Shown: piece after piece, positions 8,585 through 17,931 of the stretch
Layout: every line of letters begins with the position of its first letter
Numbering within the stretch: the stretch's first letter is position 1
Assembly (NCBI RefSeq): GCF_002335805.1
Contig: NZ_NISU01000001.1
Coordinates: forward strand, 1,248,079-1,312,078
Direction: 5' to 3'
From: Bacillus sp. FJAT-45350
GTDB lineage: Bacteria > Bacillota > Bacilli > Bacillales > NISU01
DNA: 64,000 bases
The notes under the pieces: generated by a model
Databases searched by the model: none
Told to the model about the DNA's origin: nothing
Seen by the model: only the letters and a program-made list of their open reading frames with translations
Position numbers and translations under genes: made by a program

Positions 8585-8620
8585 GGTACTAATTTGGTCT
8601 TGATATTTTGAATTAGTACC
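8585..8620. repeat. Perfect 10-bp inverted repeat in an intergenic region
   Basis: GGTACTAATT at 8585-8594 and its exact complement at 8611-8620 are separated by 16 bp. There is no T-run, so it is not a standard terminator. It lies in the 370-bp gap between 8475 and 8846, where no other gene is visible. It could be an operator or an RNA hairpin. Confidence 0.5.
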
Positions 8621-8846
8621 GATGTAAAGGTCCTTGGTTATTTACTATTACTTACTTTTCATCCAACGTTGAGCAGTAATTTTTTGAGATGTAGGTATAA
8701 AGGTGTGACAAATTTCGACATGACCTTTTTGCTTTAAAACTTCTGACTATTTGAGTGTTTTTAATTTAATGTGCCTTTCTCATTTGAATCAATGTATAAT
8801 ATGAAAGGGCAAATTACATACAAGAGTTTATGAGGAGGATCCTAAG

Positions 8847-9233
8847 GTGATGGGATGGATGTTAGCAATAGTGTTTGGAGCAGCGATAGTGTTATTCATT
8901 TTGTCTTTTATTTATACAAAGAAAGCATCAAATGAAGAGTTACGCGCTGTTGAGCAGTTTTCACTTACGATTTTAAATGATATGAACAAGCTTCAAGAAC
9001 ATGTGCGAAATGTTGAGCTTGATACTGAAATTATGGCGAAAGAAGCTGGGTTAGAAGTGGGTTCTACAGAGAAGCGTCGTATTTTACGAGACATGCTTGA
9101 TATGTATAGAAGAGGTTATTCATTTGAGAGTATTGCTGAAAAAAAGAAGCTGCCAGAGGCTGAAGTAAAGCATAGGCTTGCCCCTTATATGAATGTAGAA
9201 GGTGTAAGGAGAAAAGTAGCCAATGATAGCTAA
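8847..9233 (+). CDS. Single-pass membrane protein with a C-terminal HTH-like segment
   Basis: 128 residues. One N-terminal transmembrane helix (about 5-24) is followed by a helical cytoplasmic region. Near the end is a short helix-turn-helix-like element (MYRRGYSFESIAEKKKLPEAEVKHRL), resembling the C-terminus of SwrB-type Bacillus proteins, though I cannot claim orthology. GTG at 8847 lies 8 nt after GGAGG, and ATG at 8850 is the alternative. The gene overlaps the next by 11 bp, so the two are translationally coupled. Confidence 0.7.
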   Translation: MMGWMLAIVFGAAIVLFILSFIYTKKASNEELRAVEQFSLTILNDMNKLQEHVRNVELDTEIMAKEAGLEVGSTEKRRILRDMLDMYRRGYSFESIAEKKKLPEAEVKHRLAPYMNVEGVRRKVANDS

Positions 9234-9705
9234 TTCAATGCGCAGTTTTGCAGGTGGTCTCGTTGTTGCAGGTAGTTTATTAGGATCGGTCTATTTTTTT
9301 GGTTCAAGTGATTCCGCGAGCACTCAGGTGGTTGAGCGATTGTCGTTAGAAGAAATGAAGCAGTTAGTAGCTGAGGAAGGTTATCTAATCCATTCAGAAG
9401 AAGAGTGGCAAACGCAACTTGATGAAGCGAAAGAAATTGTGACAGAGGTAGTTGAAGTTGAAGCCGAAGTTAATAATGAACAGGTGGATGAAAAGATAAT
9501 CTATCGCACCATTTTAACGGTATCACCTGGCATGACAAGTATTGATGTTGGTGAGGCACTAGTTGCAGCAAACATCATTGATCGTGCTATGGTACTTGTT
9601 AACGAAGTGGAGAAAAGGGGCTTAGCAAACAACCTACGTCCTGGAAGTTACGAAGTAGAAAGTGAAATGTCACTTGATATGGTTATTGAAAAGATTTTTA
9701 AATAG
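9223..9705 (+). CDS. Small MltG/YceG-like N-terminal domain protein
   Basis: 160 residues. An N-terminal hydrophobic anchor (about 8-25), an acidic linker (EVVEVEAEVNNEQVDEK) and a C-terminal segment with SPGMTSIDVGEALVAANIID and LRPGSYEVES. This resembles the LysM-like subdomain of endolytic transglycosylase MltG, but the catalytic part is absent. It may bind the cell wall or septum rather than cut glycan. It overlaps the upstream membrane protein, suggesting a joint envelope function. Confidence 0.65.
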   Translation: MIANSMRSFAGGLVVAGSLLGSVYFFGSSDSASTQVVERLSLEEMKQLVAEEGYLIHSEEEWQTQLDEAKEIVTEVVEVEAEVNNEQVDEKIIYRTILTVSPGMTSIDVGEALVAANIIDRAMVLVNEVEKRGLANNLRPGSYEVESEMSLDMVIEKIFK

Positions 9706-9778
9706 GTGAATGTTAGTATTTGAAATAATATAAGTCTAACGTAGAGTTACCAAGAGTAAGTAATGGCTTCACACATTC

Positions 9779-9815
9779 TAAGCCCGGTATGAGAAAACTC
9801 ATAGCAGGCTTTTTC
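9779..9815. terminator. Bidirectional terminator between convergent genes
   Basis: AAGCCCGGTATGAG pairs with CTCATAGCAGGCTT (imperfect), followed by TTTTTCG. It sits between two convergent genes and probably serves both. Confidence 0.75.
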
Positions 9816-9831
9816 GCTTTTTCAGTGGACA

Positions 9832-10914
9832 TTATATAGGCGGGGTGTCTTGTTGTTTGTCTTGCATTGAACAGGCTCTGGGGTTAAGTCTCAGTGTTTT
9901 AGCTAAATAGGTCATGAAGAAGTCTTTAATTACAGCTTCTTTACTTAATTCTACTTGTACCATTTCTTTTATGCGTTCGAGATGTTTTTTTTCGCTCCAT
10001 TCTTTTTCATCTTTTCCGTAGTATTTGTTTACCTGTCCAAAAAAGAGGTGAGGAAATAGAAGGTCGGCAACTAACACTTTATATTGTTCGTTTGATAATG
10101 GACTTACTTTCTGGTAGAAGGTCATCACCTCAATCATAAGTGCGAGGTCCCAGCTTGGTTGCTTTTTCATCACTTTATTTAATAGTTTCCTAATATCTCT
10201 AATCGGAAGGTCAATTGTCAAGGAGTCCATATCAAATACATTTAGATGTCCGTTTTTATCGATTGCTAGATTACCAGCGGCAAAGTCTTGATGACAAATT
10301 GTGTTCTTTACTTTTGTATCTTCAACCCATGAGTCGTAACAGGATTCATGTAACATCAACATAGCCGCTTTACACTGATTTAGAAAAGTATCCACATGAA
10401 GGAGAAATTGTTGATCAAATTTATTTTTGATTGGCGCATTTTGACGTTCTTGCTTCCATTTTTCTAACAAATTATATCGTCTTTGAAAATCTTCTTTCCA
10501 TCCACCTAGTAGATAGGAAGGCTTCATATTCTCTGAGATTACAATTCCTGATGATGCTTTGTGAAAGGTAGCTAATCCACGTACAATTTTTTCTAACTCT
10601 TTTTTCTTTTTATAAGCTGGCTTCTTACCTTTAATGGCTTCAAATAAAACATAGAAGTCATCATCTACTAAGACATAACCCTCTCCATTACTTGTATTTA
10701 TAACTCCCGGTGTAAGGACTCCATTCGAATTTAAATGGTCAATTGTACGGATCATAAATGCAAGTCTACCTTCATGTATAGGAACCTTTTTCAAAATATA
10801 GTCTCCTGATGAAGTGATAATAGACCATACGGCTTTTTTCCCCTTATCAGACAGTAAGGATACTTTTTTAACTTTTAGTGAGTAATGTGACATTACCTTC
10901 TTTGGAATATCCAT
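9832..10914 (-). CDS. CotS-family spore coat protein / phosphotransferase-fold protein
   Basis: 360 residues with the aminoglycoside-phosphotransferase (APH) kinase fold as found in CotS, CotI and YutH of Bacillus. An N-lobe Lys lies in the YILKKVP segment, the catalytic loop is CHQDFAAGNLAI (HxDxxxxN) near residue 205, and the metal-binding Asp is in the VFDMDSL segment. The catalytic residues are intact, so kinase activity is possible. Members are usually spore-coat associated and made in the mother cell. AGGAG lies 7 nt before the ATG. No neighbouring spore gene is seen. Confidence 0.82.
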   Translation of the reverse strand: MDIPKKVMSHYSLKVKKVSLLSDKGKKAVWSIITSSGDYILKKVPIHEGRLAFMIRTIDHLNSNGVLTPGVINTSNGEGYVLVDDDFYVLFEAIKGKKPAYKKKKELEKIVRGLATFHKASSGIVISENMKPSYLLGGWKEDFQRRYNLLEKWKQERQNAPIKNKFDQQFLLHVDTFLNQCKAAMLMLHESCYDSWVEDTKVKNTICHQDFAAGNLAIDKNGHLNVFDMDSLTIDLPIRDIRKLLNKVMKKQPSWDLALMIEVMTFYQKVSPLSNEQYKVLVADLLFPHLFFGQVNKYYGKDEKEWSEKKHLERIKEMVQVELSKEAVIKDFFMTYLAKTLRLNPRACSMQDKQQDTPPI

Positions 10915-11287
10915 TGATAAACTCCTTTCTTTTTTATTAATATATGAAAGAAATTAATAAGTTGATTGGATTCAGTGGAGATCTGAAAAGCCTAGCAAAT
11001 GACTCTTAGAGTAAGATAAGTAGTCCAATAAAGGGAGAAAATTGACAAAAGACTACCCAAATTTAACAGTTACTAATATTTATCATAAATTAAAATGAAA
11101 AGAGCTAAATGAAATTCATAAAAGTATCTATTGAATCGTATCTATTTTGATTGCAATGTCATATTTTATTAATAATCAATTAGTATTTTCCAGCGATAAC
11201 AAGTGATAAATGTATAATTTATTGTTTCAAATATCGTAGTGTTCAAGTATCATGTGTACTAGTAACTAGCAATAAGGAGGCTTAAAT
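10915..11287. other. Intergenic region with divergent promoters
   Basis: An AT-rich 373-bp gap between the divergent CotS-like and diguanylate cyclase genes. I see no further gene and no clear hairpin with a T-run. The end holds AAGGAGG for the cyclase gene. Confidence 0.5.
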
Positions 11288-13696
11288 GTGAAACGAATTC
11301 AGGAAGATAAACTTTTTATGAACGCTTTTCATTTTTCCTCTATTGGAATGGCGATTGTGTCTACAAAGGGAAAATGGTTAAAAGTAAATAAATCTTTATG
11401 CAGAATTTTAGGATACTCAGAGGCGGAGCTTGTACAAATGACTTTTCAGGATTTAACCTATTCTGAGGATTTGGAATTAGACCTTACTAATGTCAATAGG
11501 ATGTTAGAAGGTGAGATAGATTGTTATCAAATGGAAAAACGTTACATTCATAAACAAAACAAGATAGTATGGGTGTTATTAAGTGTTTCTCTGGTTAAAG
11601 ATGAGAAGAAAAATCCATTATATTTTATATCGCAAATCGAAGACATAACAGAGCGCAAAGATTTAATAGAGAAATTAGAGAAAAGTGAAGCAAAATATCG
11701 AAGTTGGATTCAGTATTCACCAGAGCCAATGGTTATTCATTCTGAAGGAAAAGTTGAATATATAAATGAGGCAGGGGTTAATTCAATTGGTGCGAGGGAC
11801 TACAAGGAATTAATGGGAAAAAATATTATGGGTATTATCCACCCTGATTATTTAGAATTAGTTACTCAACGCATGAAAGAATCAACCATGGCAAATAAAC
11901 AATTAGAGCCGTATGAAATCAAAATAATTGCTTTAAATGGGAAAACATTAGATGTTAGAATCTCTTCAATTCCTATTGACTATCAAGGGAAACATGCCTA
12001 TCAGGTTATTTTCTCAAATATAACACAACAAAAAGAGATGGAAGCAGCCATTAGAAAAAATGAAGCTCAATATAAATCATTAATTGAACAAAACCCTGAT
12101 GCAGTTCTTGCGATTGATTCTGAAGGAAGACTTATCCAAACTAATAAGAACTGTACAAGAATAACTGGATATACGGAAGAAGAGCTGTTAATCAGTACAT
12201 TTCATTCATTAATCGTAGAAGAAGATCTAGAAAAATCTGTAATTTCTTTTAGTAAAGTATTACAAGGAGATACAGAGACAATTGATGTTACAATCAATAA
12301 AAAACACGGGGATAAAGCCATCCTAAATGTAACGTCAGTTCCAATTTATATTGACCAAACGATTACAGGTGTTTATACGGTCGCAAAGGATATTACAGAA
12401 CAAAGGCGAATTGAAAAGGAATTACAAGTAAGTAATGAGAGATTCAAAGCTATCTTTGACAAATCGGGTATCGGAATCATATTACGAAATGGTACTGGTG
12501 AGATATTAGAAGTCAATCCAACTTATTTAAACATGCTTGGATACAGTAAAGAAGAGGTGTGTGATTTAGCTGATAATATTTACCATCCTGATGATGTAGA
12601 AGAAGAAAAGAGATTATTTACAGAGCTAGTTGAAGGCAAGCGTACCTCTTATCAATTAGAAAAGCGTTATATACGTAAGGATGGAAAACTACTTTATGCA
12701 AATGTTACCGTAAACGCTTTAACAGGCTTAGAAGAAGGCAGTATTTTTGCTATAGGGATGGTTCATGATATAACGGACCGTAAGCATAGTGAGAAATTAA
12801 TGATAGAAAGTGAAGAGCGTTATCGAAGTGTAGTAGAACTTTATCCAGAAGGTTTGTTTGTTCATGGGAAAGAAGACCTTAAATTTATAAACGAAAGAAC
12901 TGTTGAGTTAATTGGTGCTGCTAATATGCAGGAAGTTCTTGAACAACCTTTTATCAACTTTATCCACCCTGACCAACAGCAAAATGTTGTGGAATCGATT
13001 GATTTAATTTTAAAAGGAAAACTTCCTGTTCCTCTAAAGGACGAGGTAAAATACATCCGTAAAGACGGTAAAGTATTCATAGGCGAACTTACAGTTACCA
13101 AAATTAAATATGATGAAGAGACATGTATTTTAGGTGTTATAAGAGACATAACAAAACAAAAAGCAATAAATGAAAAGCTTGAAGAACTATCTAGGATAGA
13201 TGGCTTGACCGCTATTGCGAACCGTCGAAGCTTTGATGAAGAGCTAGCAAAAGAATGGAAACGAGCCTCAATTAATTCTACTCCACTTTCTTTAATTATG
13301 TTAGATATCGACCATTTTAAAGCATACAACGATACTTATGGTCATAGTGGTGGTGATGAATGTTTGAAAACCATCGCACAGACATTAAAGAATTCTATTA
13401 AGTTTCATAGTGACTTTGTGGCGCGATATGGTGGTGAAGAATTTTCAGTTATTCTACCTGAAACAAGTCAAGAAGAAGCTAAGGCTGCTGCTAATCGACT
13501 ACGTTCCATTATTGAGGAACTAAGTATTCCTCATATCGGATCGAAAGTAAGCCAGTATGTCACCATAAGTTTAGGTGTTTCAACAGTTATTCCAACATCA
13601 CAAATGCAATCAAAAGAGCTAATTGAAAAAGCAGACAAAGCATTATATTACTCGAAGGGGTCTGGTCGTAATCAAGTAGGGGTTTATATAAATTAG
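11288..13696 (+). CDS. Multi-PAS diguanylate cyclase
   Basis: 802 residues with no transmembrane segment: five consecutive PAS domains (roughly 10-125, 133-250, 257-375, 382-500, 510-628), then a GGDEF domain (about 635-800). The active-site loop is GGEEF at 715-719, with DIDHFKAYND upstream, so it should make cyclic di-GMP from two GTP. The inhibitory I-site RxxD is replaced by FHSD, suggesting weak product inhibition. No EAL domain is present. The PAS array suggests cytosolic sensing of redox, light or small ligands, but no ligand residue is obvious. A GTG start follows AAGGAGG. It is transcribed alone. Confidence 0.93.
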   Translation: MKRIQEDKLFMNAFHFSSIGMAIVSTKGKWLKVNKSLCRILGYSEAELVQMTFQDLTYSEDLELDLTNVNRMLEGEIDCYQMEKRYIHKQNKIVWVLLSVSLVKDEKKNPLYFISQIEDITERKDLIEKLEKSEAKYRSWIQYSPEPMVIHSEGKVEYINEAGVNSIGARDYKELMGKNIMGIIHPDYLELVTQRMKESTMANKQLEPYEIKIIALNGKTLDVRISSIPIDYQGKHAYQVIFSNITQQKEMEAAIRKNEAQYKSLIEQNPDAVLAIDSEGRLIQTNKNCTRITGYTEEELLISTFHSLIVEEDLEKSVISFSKVLQGDTETIDVTINKKHGDKAILNVTSVPIYIDQTITGVYTVAKDITEQRRIEKELQVSNERFKAIFDKSGIGIILRNGTGEILEVNPTYLNMLGYSKEEVCDLADNIYHPDDVEEEKRLFTELVEGKRTSYQLEKRYIRKDGKLLYANVTVNALTGLEEGSIFAIGMVHDITDRKHSEKLMIESEERYRSVVELYPEGLFVHGKEDLKFINERTVELIGAANMQEVLEQPFINFIHPDQQQNVVESIDLILKGKLPVPLKDEVKYIRKDGKVFIGELTVTKIKYDEETCILGVIRDITKQKAINEKLEELSRIDGLTAIANRRSFDEELAKEWKRASINSTPLSLIMLDIDHFKAYNDTYGHSGGDECLKTIAQTLKNSIKFHSDFVARYGGEEFSVILPETSQEEAKAAANRLRSIIEELSIPHIGSKVSQYVTISLGVSTVIPTSQMQSKELIEKADKALYYSKGSGRNQVGVYIN

Positions 13697-13847
13697 AAAC
13701 GATTATTAATATAATATTTATAATGTATAAAAAAGTAGTATACGAGGAAGATACTGAAAAAAAAGTAAAGGCGTAACTGTATTTTAATGAAATTATGATG
13801 GATACATGGTATTGTAAAGCTTTCATAGATGTTAGGGGGCGTTACTC

Positions 13848-14765
13848 ATTTATCCATATCTACTTATGGTGGCGGTTGTGATTATTTATGCAGGTAATAT
13901 ATTGATCGGAAAAGCGATCAATGATTTACCTCCATTTACGATTGCGATGATTCGGTTTATGATCGCATTTGCTATCCTGTTTCCAATTGGCTTTCATGCT
14001 GCGTGGAAAAATAGAGCGACATTTTTAGAACATAAGGTTCCATTTTTGATTATGACTTTATCAGGTGTAGCATTTTTCAATATGTTTATTTACGGTGCCT
14101 TACAATATACGAGCGCCTCAAATGTTGCTGTATTGGAAACAGTTATTCCTGTTACAACAATTTTATTAAGTGCTTTCTTTTTAAAGGAAAGGTTGATTCG
14201 TATTCAATGGATTGGAATCCTATTATCTTTCATTGGAGCGATTTGGGTTGTGTTAGATGGTCAGTTCTTTCAATTAACGTCAATGGCTTGGAATATTGGT
14301 GATGTAATTATGATTGGCGCTATTATCTCATGGGCTGTTTATTCTATTTACGTGAAGCAATACATGCATTTGTTTCCTCCATATGCAGCGATTTTCCTGA
14401 TGACAGGAATTTCTATGATTGTATTGTTTCCATTTGTTGTGGTAGAGTGGGTTGTCATGGGAATACCTACATTTGATGTCTCAAATCATCTACCTGGTCT
14501 ATTATATTTTGGGATATTCCCGTCCCTTGTGGCGTTAGTTTTCTATAATCGGGCCGTCGACTTACTCGGACCTTCACAGGCTTCTATCTTTTTAAATTTC
14601 CTTCCTGTCTTTACGATGATTGGCGCATACTTATGGTTAAACGAAACAGTCACAGTCGTGCAAGTCGTTGGGGCATTTGTCGTTATGGGCGGTGTACTAT
14701 TGACTACCCAGGTAAAGAAGAAGGAAGAAAAAGTAGACATACCAGTAGTAAAAGAACATGCATAG
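13848..14765 (+). CDS. EamA/DMT-family transporter
   Basis: About 300 residues with ten predicted transmembrane helices in two EamA repeats, for example VAFFNMFIYGALQYT and the second-half FYNRAVDLLGPSQAS segment. Such drug/metabolite transporters usually export amino acids or nucleosides; the substrate is unknown. Start: the first ATG (13866) would cut the first helix short and has no ribosome binding site. An in-frame ATT at 13848 is 8 nt after AGGGGG and gives a complete helix (IYPYLLMVAVVIIYAG), and an in-frame TAG lies just upstream. I therefore suggest the ATT, with ATG 13866 as the conventional alternative. Confidence 0.88.
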   Translation: MYPYLLMVAVVIIYAGNILIGKAINDLPPFTIAMIRFMIAFAILFPIGFHAAWKNRATFLEHKVPFLIMTLSGVAFFNMFIYGALQYTSASNVAVLETVIPVTTILLSAFFLKERLIRIQWIGILLSFIGAIWVVLDGQFFQLTSMAWNIGDVIMIGAIISWAVYSIYVKQYMHLFPPYAAIFLMTGISMIVLFPFVVVEWVVMGIPTFDVSNHLPGLLYFGIFPSLVALVFYNRAVDLLGPSQASIFLNFLPVFTMIGAYLWLNETVTVVQVVGAFVVMGGVLLTTQVKKKEEKVDIPVVKEHA

Positions 14766-14785
14766 TCTTTGATAGTTTTAAAGAG

Positions 14786-14826
14786 AGGTCATTGAAAAAG
14801 TTTTCATTTTTTCAATGGCCTTTATC
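14786..14826 (+). terminator. Intrinsic terminator after the EamA gene
   Basis: AGGTCATTGAAAAA pairs with TTTTTTCAATGGCCT, followed by TTAT. The long A/T-rich stem is typical of a Bacillus terminator. Confidence 0.8.
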
Positions 14827-14892
14827 TTTGGTTTACGAAATTACAAAATACTTAATCTGTGGATAAGGAGCTTATTCTAAGAAGGGCAATGG

Positions 14893-14920
14893 CTTGGCGC
14901 ACTACGCGTATTGCGCCAAG
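14893..14920. repeat. Inverted repeat with GC-rich stem (REP-like)
   Basis: CTTGGCGCA and TGCGCCAAG flank a 10-nt loop containing CTACGCGTA. The stem is more GC-rich than its surroundings and has no T-run. The rest of the 14827-15070 gap also contains CACTTGT and ACAAGTG in inverted orientation, but no gene. Confidence 0.5.
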
Positions 14921-15070
14921 AAACCCACTTGTCACTATACTTTAAAACAGGTAGTGGCTCCGCACATTGCTTTAAACAAGTGATCGCTTTGCAGTCTTTA
15001 TTCTTATATTTTTACCAATATTTATCATAAAAGGCTTGAAACATAAATAAATAGGTAGTAATATCAAAAT

Positions 15071-15083
15071 TAACCAGTGGTCA
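15071..15083. promoter_or_regulatory. Putative operator of the TetR regulator (site 1)
   Basis: TAACCAGTGGTCA, an almost perfect 6-1-6 palindrome, lies 16 bp before the TetR start. The same core occurs at 15731-15743, preceded in both cases by AATT. The position indicates autorepression. Confidence 0.75.
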
Positions 15084-15099
15084 ATAAAGGGGTGTATGT

Positions 15100-15696
15100 A
15101 TGTCACCACGTAAGCCAGCATCTCAGGAATTAACTAAGGAAATGATTTTAAAAGAAGCTCGTATTCAGTTTGTAATAAAAGGATACAACCAAGTTTCAGT
15201 GCGTAACATTGCGAAGAAGCTAGGCTGTAGTCATGGCTCAATTTATTATCATTTTAAAAATAAAGCAGAATTGTTTTATGCAATAGTTGAAGAAGATTTT
15301 AGTGTACTTAATAAACTAGTAGATGAAACAATTCATGGCGATGAAGACGATGAGAAGAAGCTTATAATATTGTTTATACGGTTTATTGAATTTGGTTTAA
15401 ATCATCAAAATCAATATGAGCTTATGTTTATGGTAAGAAATGACGAGGTAGATAGCTTGTCACAGGAAGCAGCACATCTTAGTTATCAAAAATTCGCTCG
15501 TGCTGTCCAATTGTTAGCAAACAACCAACTGGCGATTAAAGATATTTGGTCAGCATTCATATCACTACATGGATTTGTTTCTCACCATTGGGGCTACGTT
15601 GATAGTTTCGAAGAGGCAAGAGATGGAGCAATAGCTCATGTGAATTTTATTCTAATAGCATTGTTTCCTACGGATGATACTCTAGATGACTTGTAA
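15100..15696 (+). CDS. TetR/AcrR family transcriptional regulator
   Basis: 198 residues. The N-terminal HTH (about 12-58) has the canonical core VRNIAKKLGCSHGSIYYHFKN. The C-terminal ligand domain resembles TetR_C_33-type regulators. It probably represses itself and the downstream NAD-binding gene, since matching palindromes precede both. AAAGGGGTG precedes the ATG. The inducer cannot be predicted. Confidence 0.92.
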   Translation: MSPRKPASQELTKEMILKEARIQFVIKGYNQVSVRNIAKKLGCSHGSIYYHFKNKAELFYAIVEEDFSVLNKLVDETIHGDEDDEKKLIILFIRFIEFGLNHQNQYELMFMVRNDEVDSLSQEAAHLSYQKFARAVQLLANNQLAIKDIWSAFISLHGFVSHHWGYVDSFEEARDGAIAHVNFILIALFPTDDTLDDL

Positions 15697-15730
15697 TTAG
15701 TTTAGAGTATCACAAATTTTTATCATTAAT

Positions 15731-15743
15731 TGACCAGTGGTCA
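15731..15743. promoter_or_regulatory. Putative TetR operator (site 2)
   Basis: TGACCAGTGGTCA is a perfect 6-1-6 palindrome located 22 bp before the start of the NAD-binding gene and 35 bp after the TetR stop. It matches site 1 at 12 of 13 positions. This argues for a dedicated repressor-target pair. Confidence 0.78.
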
Positions 15744-15765
15744 GAAAAAGGAGAGAGTATATTTT

Positions 15766-16695
15766 ATGGAAAAAGCGTTAGTTGTTGGGGCATCCGGTGG
15801 AATTGGCTATGCATTAGTTTGTGAGTTAGCTAGTAGAGGGGTAGAGGTTGTTGCTTTTGCGAGAAATAAGGAAAAGTTAAAGAAACTGTTCAACAATAAG
15901 TCTAATGTTTCAATTTATTCAGGTGATGCACTAAATGAAACGGACTTGATAAAATCATCTGAAGGCGTAGAGGTTATTTTCCATGCGCTTAATTTTCCAT
16001 ATCAAGAATGGGAAGAAAAGCATCCAAAGTGTATTAAAAATATGATTCGAACAGCTAAAGCGCAACAAGCAAAAATCGCTCTTGTCGATAATATTTATGC
16101 GTACGGTAAGAATCCAGGTGTATTAGTAACGGAAGAGACAAGAAAAACACCTCACACGAAAAAAGGGAAAATACGTTTAGAAATGGAAAATAGATTGAAA
16201 GAAAGTGGAATCCCTAGCCTCATTGTGCATATGCCAGATGTCTATGGTCCGAATGCAGAAAATACAATGCTTCATGAAACTTTAAAAAACGTCATAAGGA
16301 ATAAAAACTCAAATTTCATTGGTCATATAAACATTGCTAGAGAGTATTTATATACATTCGATGGTGCAAAAGGAATGGTTGAATTAGCTTTCAGAGAAGA
16401 AGCATACAACCAAAACTGGAATATACCCTCATCTCACCCAATCACAGGTGACAAACTTTTAGCATTATTACGTGAAGAAATTGGGTACCAAAAATCACTC
16501 CGTGTAGTATCAAAATCGATGATTAGGTTCCTAGGAATAGTTTCTCCTTCCATGAAAGAAATGGTTGAGATGATGTATTTAACAGAAGAACCTATTATCC
16601 TAAGTGGAGATAAGTATGAAAAAGAAATAACAACATTGCCTCGAACTCCTTATAAACAAGGAATTAAGGAAACGGTAGATTGGATGAAACAATAG
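15766..16695 (+). CDS. NAD(P)-dependent epimerase/dehydratase-like (extended SDR) protein
   Basis: 309 residues with an N-terminal Rossmann fold. The dinucleotide motif VVGASGGIGYALV occurs near residues 6-18, and a DNIYAYG segment near 115 provides the Tyr of the SDR site. The extended C-terminal substrate region suggests an epimerase or reductase. Start: ATG at 15766 follows AGGAGAG; an earlier in-frame start would place the operator inside the gene. The TetR-type operator directly upstream suggests induction by a ligand that this enzyme acts on. Confidence 0.85.
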   Translation: MEKALVVGASGGIGYALVCELASRGVEVVAFARNKEKLKKLFNNKSNVSIYSGDALNETDLIKSSEGVEVIFHALNFPYQEWEEKHPKCIKNMIRTAKAQQAKIALVDNIYAYGKNPGVLVTEETRKTPHTKKGKIRLEMENRLKESGIPSLIVHMPDVYGPNAENTMLHETLKNVIRNKNSNFIGHINIAREYLYTFDGAKGMVELAFREEAYNQNWNIPSSHPITGDKLLALLREEIGYQKSLRVVSKSMIRFLGIVSPSMKEMVEMMYLTEEPIILSGDKYEKEITTLPRTPYKQGIKETVDWMKQ

Positions 16696-17145
16696 TAGAA
16701 ATCACTTTTTGACGGCTGCGGATGAGGCACTTCTATTTTTCTCTAACCATCAACTTACAAGGTAAAACAAGCAATTGAAGAAACCTATATTGACCAGTCT
16801 TTGTAGTATGATTACAGTTACTACTGTTGTATATATATAGAAGGTCCTATTTTTGTAACGAAAGGAAATGTAAGATATCTTTATTCCATACTTATATCGT
16901 ATATTTGGACAGGAGAACCGTTATTCATGAGCAAAGAGTTATATTAAAAGGGTTAACGGACATTAAGTTCGTTATTTACTTACATTAGCACCAAGTATAG
17001 TGAATTTTCATGGAATAGCGTACCTCAAGTCCAATAGTTCGAAAAAATAGGATAAATTAGTAAAATAAGGTCTCCTATGTCCGTCAGCGACAGGAAACTT
17101 TGATAATAATGTAGAAACTAAATGAAAAATAAAAGGTGACCAAAT
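16696..17145. other. Intergenic region, 450 bp, no gene found
   Basis: Contains a promoter-like TTGACC-17 bp-TACAGT (near 16789) whose -35 part resembles half of the TetR operator (TTGACCAGT). All frames are closed by stops. The end carries AAGGTG for the AlkD-type gene. Confidence 0.4.
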
Positions 17146-17823
17146 ATGACTAATTCACTAAATTCATACGTTGAAAAACTTGTGAAAATCTATTCTGAAT
17201 ACAGTGATGATAAATATGCCGAATGGTCTATAAATTATTTAAGAAACCAATTTGAGTTCTTAGGTATTCGAACACCCATTCGTCGAAGAATAACTAAACA
17301 ATTTATAAAAGAAAATGGATTACCTCAAAAAGAGGAACTAAAGGATGTCATTTTTATGCTTTGGAGTCTTCCAGAGAGAGAATATCAGAAAGCAGCTCTT
17401 GATATTCTCCAAATAACAAAAAAAGATTTCATCAGCGAAGATATGTCATGGTTATCAAATTTGATCGTAAAAAAGTCGTGGTGGGATACGGTGGATGTAC
17501 TTTCCCCTCATATCATGGGTTATATGTTTTCCAATAATAGGGACCTTATACTTGCATTTGCTGATAAATGGATTGAGGAGGACAACATTTGGCTACAGAG
17601 ATCAGCGATATTGTATCAACTATACTACAAAGATGAAACAGATGAAGAACGCCTATTTCGATATATTTTAAGAAGAGAAAGTAGCGATGAATTTTTCGTA
17701 CAAAAAGCAATTGGATGGGTATTACGTGAATATGCAAAAACTTTCCCTGAAAACGTAAAATCTTTTGTTGCTAACAATAACTTAAAACCACTTAGTAAAC
17801 GAGAGGCTTTAAAACATCTCTGA
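17146..17823 (+). CDS. DNA alkylation repair protein (AlkD-like HEAT-repeat glycosylase)
   Basis: 225 residues, all-helical, matching the AlkD family (DNA_alkylation). The LGIRTPIRRRI segment, the KKSWWDTVDVLS segment (Trp-Trp plus the catalytic-type Asp near residue 114) and LQRSAILYQLYYK are visible. It should remove cationic 3-methyladenine or 7-methylguanine lesions without base flipping. AAGGTG is 7 nt before the ATG. It is single, with an IS4 element inserted about 110 bp downstream. Confidence 0.93.
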   Translation: MTNSLNSYVEKLVKIYSEYSDDKYAEWSINYLRNQFEFLGIRTPIRRRITKQFIKENGLPQKEELKDVIFMLWSLPEREYQKAALDILQITKKDFISEDMSWLSNLIVKKSWWDTVDVLSPHIMGYMFSNNRDLILAFADKWIEEDNIWLQRSAILYQLYYKDETDEERLFRYILRRESSDEFFVQKAIGWVLREYAKTFPENVKSFVANNNLKPLSKREALKHL

Positions 17824-17931
17824 AACATAGTTCTATCATTTAATTCGCATTCTAGAGTTTTTTACATTATTCAGCCTTTGCAATATAAAGATAATTGCAA
17901 ATGATCCATATTTATTAGATATAGATTATGA

